Translations under genes and position numbers: made by a program
The notes under the pieces: model-generated
Databases searched by the model: none
Seen by the model: the letters and a program-made list of their open reading frames with translations, nothing else
Told to the model about the DNA's origin: nothing
Shown here: in pieces, positions 37,901 through 47,949 of the stretch
How the letters are laid out: each line of letters starts with the position of its first letter
Numbering within the stretch: position 1 is the first letter of the stretch
Source of the DNA: Tribonema minus
Taxonomy: Eukaryota > Sar > Xanthophyceae > Tribonematales > Tribonemataceae
Assembly: GCA_017506865.1 (NCBI GenBank)
Contig: JAFCMP010000512.1
Location: 310,001 to 374,000, forward strand
DNA: 64,000 nt
Reading direction: 5' to 3'

Positions 37901-40900
37901 GACTGAAGAAGTGAAGTGAACGGGTATTTCTGCACGCCGGTGCAGGTGTTTCTGCAGGCCAGGCATCAAGTTCAACTGTGTGTTTTTCTTTTTTCGTGGC
38001 AACACTATTGTCTCCAGCAAAAGATACTCACCAGCTGTTTTGAGTTCTGTGTGCGATGCCTTGACGACGATACCGTCCTGCGCGCGTTGGCCCACGAAGA
38101 TTTGCAACTGTGTCCGGGGAGTCCAGCAGCGTCATGAAATACGTTCGCTCCATGCTTCGCGCCATGTGCATCCTGATATACTTGATGGCCTTTCCAAGGT
38201 GCCCATCATCGAGTTCGCCTACCTGCACAGAATTGCAAGCGGCACAGCCCAGAGCACACAGACGCAAGTAGAAAGCACAGAGAGAAAAACACGAAGGTGT
38301 TTAGAAGTGTTGAGCTACCAGGCTACCAGGCTGATGCGCACTGCATCTGCACAAGGCTCAACAAACGCACTGAAGTCAGCAGCACCATGATCGTTCAAAA
38401 TCTGCAGCTGCCTCCGCAGGGCAGGTACATGGTGGTCGCGGGTGCGCCCACAGATTTTGCGACACCCTGCCTTTGTTGCATAACATCATAGTCTATAGCT
38501 ATCGCCATCGCCACAGCAGAATCCTGAATCATCTCAAGTGTGATCACAAATTCAAAATGTATTCGCTGATGGTTACCACTGCTCATCAGAAATCGCGGCA
38601 TGACCTCATAGTGCAGTGTTGAGCAATATGACAGACTTTCTAATGCAACAGCGGGCCAAGCTACGTAGTGAACAACGCGCTGTGTGTCACGTGGTTAGAA
38701 CTGCCTACCGGCGCCAGCCGCAGTCATGGACAAAATGCGGCAACACTGTTCCTGCAAACTCTTTGCGCTCCCCGAAGGGTGCAGGGAGCGAGGGTACCAA
38801 AGGTGGACGAGTGCATGATAGTACTGTAAAGGTCACCTTGCAATTGCATGGTTCAGCTGACTGTCGGATGACAGGCTTGGGTGGCACACTCTGGATAGCT
38901 GGCTTGGAGTTAGTAATGATGCTGCATGGTGTCTGGTGCATGTAGTGATGCCCTGCATTTGACATTCTTCATAATTAAGGGTTACAAGCTCTACCGACGA
39001 GCAGCAGCACAGACTGGCACAGCAAGCAATCAATAATGACTTGTGTTTTGTGTACACGCATCAGCTTGCTGACGTGATTGATACCATGCAGAGCTCCTCA
39101 GGAGTTATGACTGCCGCTTGTCATCGATGTAACCCTTGTCATCAACAACTTCACACGGAACCATGTTTTTAGACATTGTCCCAGAACTCACAACTGAGCA
39201 CCCAGCAGACCCTGCACGTCCATTTGAACATTTTATTTCAACGATAAGCTCACGGCATCTATGCTTTTTTCAAAGGTGGCCACGTAAAAATGCCCCTGAT
39301 CAGTACCTGCAGCTGCACGCTAGCGGCGGCAGCCAATATTGAGAGCGCCAGAGGCTGCTTCACAATGGTGAAGTCAGGGCTGAGGCCCTCCAGGTATTGG
39401 CTGCTCCGCGTGTCCTCTATGCGAGTCTGCTCCATGACAACAGCCCAGCAGCAGCAGGTCGAGTAGTCAACCGTAACTTGTATAAAACACCAGCAGGCTG
39501 GTGCGCCCGGTCCCCGCACACATCACGATCATGAACTATCGCAATGGCAAGCCCACCCATCTTGGAGTACACTTGCATATGCAACCAATCAGAGAACAAA
39601 AGACGACAAATCAGACCCTGCGAAGTGCTTGTATTGAGCATCTCGTCACTGTCTTACTCACTCCGTTTGATGTAGCGCTACAGTAGCCTGATTGGTGTGC
39701 GATCGCTGAGACCGACTGCACATTGCTCAAGAGTCTGCGGTGCCACATGCGGCCCGGGCCAAGGTTCACACCCCCACGCCAGCCCCCCACGGCGGCTCCC
39801 CCTTGCCTGCGTCTTTGGGCCTCATAGCAGCTTTATCGGAAACAGACCCAGTTGTGTGGCACTTGTGCCTAGCCGCGCGCGTGTGGTACTTCAGTGCACG
39901 TTCCAGTAGAGAGCCGCTCCTCGCTTCATGGCTGTGCAGCTGCTCCGGCTTGCGGAGCACCTGCAGGAAACGACAGAAAGGCAAGAGGCAAAAGGAGCAG
40001 GCAGGGCATGGGATAAGCCATCGATGCGCATGAGCTGGCAAGCAACAGCACATGGAAATCGATGACTCTGCTTAGCAACAGCACATATACACCAGCATTG
40101 AATCCTGAAGCAACTGCAGAGGAGAGTTGTGATGGAAGGAGCAAGCCAGCAGCAGGCAGGAAAGCAGGCCCAAACGCGCCAGCAGCCTATGATGCTGCGC
40201 AACACACAAGCTCAGATATAGATTCCCGCGCGCTCACGTGCCAGCAGCGAAGCATGAAACATCGTGGTGACCAGGTGAACATAAATGACTGAAAATTTGA
40301 AATTTGGCATGCAGCAGATCAGGCCAGTGAGATCTCGCTAGCAAATACACACCAGCAATGGTACTCCTCGGTGGCAAGCCATACACATTTACCGTCTTGT
40401 CGATAATTGAGGCCCGGGACGCTATTATAATGTTGGCTTAAAAAGCGGGGGGGGGCGTGCCTTTTGTGAGGCGAATTTAGAGGAGGGACGCTAAGTTTGG
40501 CAGTTCCGCAACGCTCGAATAGAACTGCTAGACAGGTTTGTGCTACTTTGATGTAGACCAAGTGCACAAGGTACCACGAAGTCAAAACTTTCCATCATGC
40601 CGGCAGTGTGCTGAGCATATACTTGTCGTGCTCCTGCTCCATGACCGGAGGCATATTGTTGTAGGGCAAGATATTGGCTACGTGTTGCAAGACGTGGCAT
40701 GGCGGCAAACCAGCTATTACCATGACTAGCCTCAGCAACAGTGCTTACTACGTTGAATCAAGCAAACATGTGTTGTTCGCGGTTGGTGAGCTGCGACACT
40801 GCTGGTGCAAAGCAAGAGCCAGCAGCAGAGCAGCCAGCCCCGAGCAGCACATGTGCATAAGCGCATGTACAGACACTATCATGCACATGCATCGGCAGCT

Positions 40901-41815
40901 GGACAACTGCAACAAATCGAGGACACCGCCAGCACGGTAAATATGGTTACTAATGGGTGCTAATACTGTCAAAAAAAGGAAGTCATGCGAAGCCACTGAG
41001 TCAGGGACGTACACATACCCTGCAAAGGTCCTGAGAACGAAAGTAGCATCTGCCAGTGGTGTAGATGCCAAATGAGCAGGCAGCACACCACGAAAGTTGA
41101 GCCATACCATAGGATGAAGGCGTGCAACTGCATACGTGACTTGCATGCAGGTAGCTGGTGAACAGCAAAAGATGCCTCGGCACACGCGCTGCCGTGCAGC
41201 AGGCCACGTGCAGCAGGCTACATGGTGCATGCACCAAAGGTGCGACGCCTCCACAATTACGAGATCTGAAGGTTGACTTGACAAGGTAATGACATAAATG
41301 CAGAATATAGTGCATAGACTACACTGCACCTGACAGCATGATGCGCCATGTACCTATATCGGAGAACGTGGTCCTAAGAGCGCCCGCCACACCCCTGCTT
41401 GAACGTCGCCTTGACGAGCTGACTAGCTGGTCGGCCGTCAAGTGCTGAATGGCTTTGAAGTGATAGGGATCTCCGGCCGCGCGGTCACTGCGCACGGCCG
41501 CACTGGACAGCAGCTCCACATATTCTGGAACCAAGCGCGTGCCAGCTGCATCCAATAGCTCATTGACATCACATTGCTTGGCACGACGTCAAGCAATAAC
41601 TGACCGGTGCAAAAACGCAGTACTTACCTGTCAGCTGATCGACCTTTCCCTGCAGGTAATTCACGCGCTCCATCAGCTCCGCCACAGCCCCCCATGCCTT
41701 GTCCGCTGCAGCCGCGTCCACGTGGGCTTTTGCCGCTTCCTTCCAGTTCCGTTTTCAGCTGTACAAGCTCCTCAGCAGCGGCAGGCACTGGACCAGCGAC
41801 AGTAGCTGCCTCCAT
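31946..41815 (-). CDS. Nuclease-like plus protein-kinase-like multi-exon gene with two frame breaks
   Basis: Proposed minus-strand exons: 41628-41815, 41354-41545, possibly 41019-41139 and one ending at 39960, then 39307-39426, 38032-38222, 37128-37330, 35024-35201, 33400-33591, 31946-32265. The N-terminus is acidic, Ala-rich coiled coil. Exons 39307-39426 and 38032-38222 resemble a degenerate PD-(D/E)XK-like fold (GLSPDFTIV, then LGKAIKYIRMHMA). The following exons form a kinase fold: Gly-rich loop LGNGSGVRVYAG, beta-3 Lys in VCKLF, alpha-C Glu in LQREVTAL, catalytic loop HCDIEPRHI, DFG position IDLSLC, and C-lobe YAANDILERLL. HRDLKPxN is altered: the Lys is Glu and the Asn is His. One extra base breaks the frame in each of two exons (near 41740 and 38117). 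Junction 35024 needs a GC donor; an extra exon ending in GCA G near 34730 is an alternative. The order recalls nuclease-kinase tips of Crinkler-type proteins, which is inference. It may be a pseudogene. Confidence 0.6.
35650..35850. repeat. CTG/CAG-rich stretch in an intron of the kinase-like gene
   Basis: Runs of CTGCTG and GCAGCAGCAGCAGCAG in both orientations could fold into imperfect hairpins. They create long but probably spurious open frames rich in Ala, Gln or Leu. Confidence 0.6.
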
Positions 41816-42292
41816 GTTGAACCAGCTCTTTTGTCCTCAGCAGCTCAAGGACATGAATGCAGCTCGTGCTTGACCACCATGCCAGAGGCGCGAGGAAGCG
41901 AATGTTGAAGTCTTTTTGCAAAACTTCAAGGCTCCCTCGAGCAACTGCTGAAACAGGTAATAGCACAAATGGTAATCAAGGGCCAGGTAGCAGCATCAAA
42001 GTGCACGTGCACCTGTCTTTTACGGGCCAAATAGCACCTTCATTGGTCTTGCACGCAGCTGCCGCACGAAGGCTAGCGTGTTCTACTGCGTTCCGGGGCA
42101 GCCGGCGGGGCTATGCGGCATCTGCCAGCGCTTGCAGTACAAGGGCTCTGCGTTGTGCCTTCATGCGTGGCCTTCTGGCAAGCGTCGATTCCAGCTTATA
42201 TACGGCGATGTGGTTTGCCGACAGCCCTGCCGGTCGTCACTTCGCACGATGCACATGCCCAGCCGCGCCATCGTCCCGCCAACAACAGCACC
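41816..42292. promoter_or_regulatory. Divergent intergenic region, kinase-like gene / membrane protein
   Basis: About 480 bp between the kinase-like ATG (minus strand) and the membrane-protein ATG (plus strand). It is the third head-to-head pair in the window. No core promoter motif was recognised. Confidence 0.45.
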
Positions 42293-45200
42293 ATGGAGTC
42301 ACCAAGCCTTCAAAAGCCATCAATTTTTCCCGTAAGTCACCACATCATCATGAAAGCCATCGATTTCTCCCGCAAGTCACCACATCATCACTCACTCCTT
42401 GCCGCAACACAGTTCTGAAACTTGAGAATTTGTCCTGGAGGCTGCTGCGCTGCAGGCGGCTGTTGCCATTTTGGCTGGTTGAATGTGTGGCACCCCAGTT
42501 TGCAGCTCATGTGCTCCTGACCAAGCTGTATTTTTCAATGTAACACCTCAGGAGCACACAGCAAAATTGAAGTTGCCCAAGAAGTCTGCAGCGCTGGTAG
42601 TGCACAAGGGCATGACCGACAAGGACACAAGTGCCCTCCTGCAAGAGGTCTTGGAGCGGCTCAACATGGCGGAAAAAGACCTGAAGCAGATGAAGAAGAA
42701 AATGGGGGTGAGATGCAGATGCTGTGCGTACGGTGCAACCCAACTGATGCCGTGTGCTGGTCAACGACAACATCTACTGGACACTTGCTGCAGCAAGAAA
42801 CTCTGTTGCAAAGGTACACAACAATTTGCATGGCCACTCCACCATTGCGATACTTGCTGCTGTGTCTCATGCCATTCCAAGTAAACTGACGCCTGTGCCT
42901 GATTGTATAAATATGACTGCGCAGGAGAACGGGATAGAGGTGCCATCGGGAAAAGGCCGCTCGCGCAAGTTTGTGATTGACAAGCGGGCTACAAAGGTGA
43001 GTGGGTTGTCCAAGAGAAGAGCAGCTGCAATTTTGGTCGCCACGCAAAGCTGGCAAAGGCTGAATTTGACCGTCGCTAGCCTGAGAGAAAGCTGCAGCTG
43101 CTTTTTATGGGGTGCCAGCAGTGCATTGTAATGCTGATACCTGAAAAGCATGTTACGCGTGCTTTGGCGCTGTGTTGGTTGCCCTGCTTCAACACCTCAG
43201 TCTAAGTTTGGCAGAATCTGTGACCCAGGGCTGGCATAATCAGCACATTTGAACTGCTCAAGACCCAGTGTAATGACACTCACACGTGTTACACATGGAC
43301 TGCGCATATTGCAGATTGGGTCTGCAGTTGCAGGAGGCTTTGGTGGCATGCTGCTGGGGTGGTCGGTCTTTGTCAACCTGTGGCTGCTGGGAGCTGTTGC
43401 GGGAGCTGCTGCCTGTGCGTTACTGTGCACCACGGACGGACCTGTGGGCAGCTTTATCAGTGAAATCGGCATGCAGGCAAGTGACACAGCGTGAATTTCA
43501 AAAGCGTGTCAGGCATGCTTTATTCATTCCTCTCAGACAATGCGGACACATGTACAAATGGTGTCAGCAGCAAGATTCCACTGCTTAACAAGGTAGGGCC
43601 ATAAGACACAACTCTCTCAGTACAGTGGTGTGCAACGCTAGTGCCTGTGCTTGTTGATCAGTCGACTTCCACAAACTTCACGATGCAAAAGATTTTATCT
43701 GCCGAGACGACATGTCATGCAGTGAATAGTTTGACACAGCTAGCAGGCCATACGTAAGTTTTGGATGATTGCTGTATGTGTTATAAAGTAAAAGCAGCAG
43801 TTGCAGCACTGTCAGAGCCGAGCGGCAGACTGTGCTAAGAGCTCTGAAGATGAGCACACGCCTTGAGCCCAGCCAGCACTTGCAATGCACCCGTTCTTCA
43901 TTTGCATGCAGCAAACTGCAGCAGGAGTACCCTGTGCGTTTGGCTGACCACCAAAGTGTTCACATCACGACACGCAGTATCACAGATGCCAGCTGCATGG
44001 TACACAGAAGTGCTATTGTCAACAGTGCCGTATGCTTGTGCTGCCACACCTGCATAAGCTGCTTGAAACATGACATGGTCAAGCTTATGACTCCAATTGC
44101 GTCTGTCAGCACTGTGTCCCTGTCTACATGGTAAAGTTACAGCAAGGCAGGCACATGTTTTGTGCCAAATGTCACGCAGGCCGGCCTCTTTAGGATTATC
44201 AACTGTGAATGCAATGGTATTTCCACTGCTGCTGCGACAGGCATCTGTGCTTTACTGTGCTAATGCTGGCTTACGCAGCTGCGTCTGACCATCTCAATGT
44301 GCATGTGCTCTATGGCAGGTGGCCCTTGTGTACAAGGACATCAAAGACTTTTATGATCAAACCGTTTTCCTGTACAAGACGGGGAAACTGTCGTATCAGT
44401 ACTGGAGCATGTGGGACGATTACGACAGGTGAGGTAACAACCAAATGTATGCAGGTAGTTGTGCGATGCATCGTCTCAGACCTGTGTAAGGTATTTAACT
44501 AATGCTTAAAAGCACTGCACATCAGCCACCGGCATCATGGTCTACACGTCACTTCACAATACTGTACTCAATCTATACATGGATACTTCGAAGTACAGCA
44601 TATATTCCTGCAACATGCTGGCTGGGGAGCTAGAATCATGAGCTGGCTGGGAGAGTACAAACAGGAGATGTCAGAAACTGGAAGTCTCAAAACTTCAGCA
44701 TTGACAACCTCTGCCAGATCAAAGTGTGAAAGGGGGGCGCGTTTGTGAGGCATGCACCCTTGCATACAGGAGTGCCAGTACGGCGGGTGGTGTGTGTACT
44801 TGTTGGTGCAGACTTGGAAGAGTCTAAGGCGCTGCATAGGCAACACTTGCCTTACAGCACATGCTGCCAGTCACACGTTGTGCGAGCATCTGATTTATGG
44901 AGTATCAGCATATTGTCGCATGATCACAGGTGGTCATGATTGAGTGTGTGTGCTGCATGTTGACTCTTGCTGCATGTGGACCTTTCAACATTCAAATGTA
45001 CTTGTAATTGTCTGCAGTATTGATGTAATGGACTGCAATGTCATAGATTGTGCTACCGCATTTGCATTTGCGGCATCATTGTTAACAACTTCAGCTTTCA
45101 ATAGCAACCACCTTGTGCAACCTCGCATGGATTTGGTCAAGTGCCCGCTTGATGTCTGCTGTTTGCACTGGACAGCATGTTATCCAATACTGTAAGGCTA

Positions 45201-46714
45201 GACTGGAAGACGTTGGAGCTGACTTACATTGGTGAGCGAAATTGACATCAGTCTCGCTGTGCTGTGGCTTGTTGTCGGCAGGCGGTTCCAGCTGACTGCC
45301 AAGTACAACGGGTTCATGGCGCGCGTCAGCAAGGAGGCTTATGAGATCGATCGACAGTACAAAATCCGGAACAAGGCATTGGGGATCTGGGGCAGTACAA
45401 GCCGGTCAGTGCGCGTTATTGGGGGGGCTGCGGGAGAGGGAGCGTTAAAAGTCTTGCGCAACGCCACAGGTGCGTCATTCATACTTCGGAGTATTTCAAG
45501 TCTGTCGCTTGCCTTGCTTGCCCATGAATCTGCAATGAACAGCTTAGAGCGCCGTCAGCAAAAATTGTGGTGTGATGTGCAACATGGTGCTTTTGCGTCT
45601 GGTTGCACTGCAGGTAGAGAAGGTTCGTCAAGTGCAGGGCGCACAGCACAGTTTGAATGCAGCATGCAGTTGCAGCATTGGCGCCGTTCATTGACCCCAA
45701 TGTGCTAAATGCACGTGATGATGCATGCGCATGCACGCAAAATTGCATTTTTTAGTACTCGCATCACATGTCACAGACAGCTGTTGCATTGATTGACCTG
45801 CACAGGATTTGGCGACCGCATGCTAGATGAAATGCAGTATCAACAAGATCATCCACCAAGGTGGGGCAAGTCTTCACGTGGCCGTCAGTGGCAAGCTGGC
45901 AGCAGAAGGCAAAGCAAGCAGGGTGGCAGCGGCTTTCTAGCATCATTGTTTCCGCACAGCAAACCAGTGTGGCGCGGCAGCCCATACTCACCGCCACCAC
46001 GAGGGCACTCATATCCACCCTCTGTGAAGGTAAGCTGAACAACAGTTCACAATGATCACAGTGTTTGAACATGAAATTGCCGTGCGCTATGTATGCTTTG
46101 ACGGAATGATCTTGGCGCAGGCACCCCACATACTCTTTAGACTTTCATCGCCTTTGAGAATACGTTGAACGGTGTGCTAACAATGCCATAAGACTTGCTA
46201 TTTTAAAGCAATATACTAGACTGCCTTTTGTAGTTGGGTAGGACCACTGGCCGATGGCTGCATCTTGTGAGGATTGGAGAGGCAGGCACGGCATGGGCAA
46301 TGTCATTCAATATAACGACAACGCGCATCACGGGCGTACACGCCGCTCGCTTGTTGCAGATGGTTTTGCTTGTTGAATGCATGGTTGGCAGTTATGGTGC
46401 GTATACGCGTAATGAGGAGGGCAAACAATGCACATGGCTCGCATCCATGGTGAAGAGCAGAAAAGGTGGCAGACAAGCTAGCGATGAATTGCCTCATCTG
46501 GTGCTCCTATCCCAGCTGCAGCCTGCAACATTGGCAAGACCGTGCCTCCATCCTTTGCTTTTGTGCATGTGCTGGCCTTCTCAACCACAATGTGCATGTG
46601 TCGTGACAAACACAGGGTGCATGGCAGCAGCTGCTCATGACTCCTGCAGAGCGTCGGCTGGAGCGAATGAAGAGAGAACGCGTCAAGTTTATGGGGTGGC
46701 GGGATCCGCAATGA
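42293..46714 (+). CDS. Membrane protein of unknown family with glycine-zipper transmembrane segment
   Basis: No known family was recognised. Eight exons: 42293-42331, 42552-42707, 42925-42996, 43315-43476, 44319-44428, 45282-45469, 45806-46029, 46616-46714. They are in consistent phase and sum to 1050 nt, or 349 residues. Residues about 14-65 form a charged helix (LLQEVLERLNMAEKDLKQMKKKM). Residues about 92-130 hold one or two hydrophobic segments with small-residue spacing (IGSAVAGGFGGMLLGW and LLGAVAGAAACALL). A conserved-looking block rich in Tyr and Trp follows (YKTGKLSYQYW), then a basic Pro/Gly/Ser-rich tail ending MTPAERRLERMKRER. The intron after exon 4 has donor GCAAGT rather than GT; phase and exon quality on both sides support it. 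The first exon is short and less certain. Role is unknown; a structural or scaffolding membrane protein is possible. Confidence 0.8.
42313..42391. repeat. 40-bp tandem duplication spanning a splice donor
   Basis: Units 42313-42352 and 42353-42391 share AAAGCCATC.ATTT.TCCC and AAGTCACCACATCATCA. The first unit holds the donor CCC|GTAAGT used by exon 1 of the membrane-protein gene. The second holds CCC|GCAAGT at the same place. Confidence 0.8.
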
Positions 46715-47949
46715 GGTCATGCGCTGGATTCCAGTCTGCTGCACTGTACATACATGTGCATGAGTGCAACGCGCCATTACGGGGGCCTGATGTTTCCTGC
46801 TTGTTGAAGTACCGCAGTCTTGGCAAGGTGCCCCCTTGTGCTCAGCTACCGCAAATTGCGCAGCTGAGCTGGTGCACAACAAGTGCTGGACCTTGCTTGG
46901 CAATTTGCCCCAGATGAAGGCCACAAGCTCCTGAAATGATCAATGATCTTCGCTGCCATCTTCTGTCCACGATGTCATGCTCTTCGTGTATGTGCCGTGT
47001 CGTGTTGCATCTTTGTGCGTTTGGACATCTCAGCTGTCCTAGGGCATGCATCTTATCTTTCAAACATGCTGTCTGCGAGGCTGCAACAGTCATGGCAAAT
47101 ACTCCTAGTTCCTAGTCGGTGATGCGTACCCCTTGTGATGTGAAAGCACATGTGCATATACCCTGTCTTGGCTCCATGGTCTTTGGCGAGAACTCAGCTT
47201 GAAGTGTGCCAACAACAAAGACCAACCTTCTTATTGCAACACCTCGCCTTTGCACTACAGCAGTCTGAACAAAGGAATCTGTTTTTCATTGCAGTCAGCA
47301 AGCTCAGCTTCCACGAAAGAAACCAAGCTGTGCATTTGTCTTTGACCCACGCAATTGGAGCGTTGTGAACTGCTACACAAGTGAGCTGTACATCATGCAT
47401 CATGACACGACAATACGAAAGCACGCAATAGCAGGGAGGCATGCGCAAAGCATAGCACATGCAGCATTGGCAGGAAGCACATTGATGTCAATGATGCACA
47501 CTACGCCCCTCTGGCATTGTCTGCACCCCTATTACATGGCACAGCAACCTCACACAACATTTGACATGTGCAGAGAAAAACAGTTTTGTACAAATGTGAT
47601 GTCATGTATGATTCGCGACACTTAAGTAGCCTCAACTTCGCAGCATATGTTCTGTTGCACAAGTTTTGGTGAGGATTGGCACCAGCACCACCGCTGCTGC
47701 CTCATGTTCTCACATGGAGCTGATGCTCATCATGCCCTACTGCTTTGCACTTCTGGCGCGATAGGCCTGTAGCTGCAGCGCCTCCGCCTCATTTGGGCAG
47801 CAGCGGCGGCGGCAGCAGCAGCGGCGGCACTGAATTTCGCACTCGCATTGCGTTATTGGCGGGGCACTACACTTGTAAGTTGGCTGCACTGCTGCGCTCG
47901 CCGTCACATCTATGCCGTTGCCGCCGCCGCTGCTGTTGCCTGCGCGGCT
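46715..47949. other. Convergent intergenic region, no gene recognised
   Basis: About 1.2 kb between the ends of the membrane-protein gene and the cyclin gene. It includes a GCAGCAGCGGCGGCGGCAGC-type triplet-rich patch at about 47796-47830. Nothing else was recognised; the 3' UTRs of both genes should lie here. Confidence 0.6.

Noticed and set aside
38395..38601. Minus-strand 68-codon frame inside the kinase-like gene
   Set aside because: The exons on either side already join in phase without it, and it has no motif fitting the fold.
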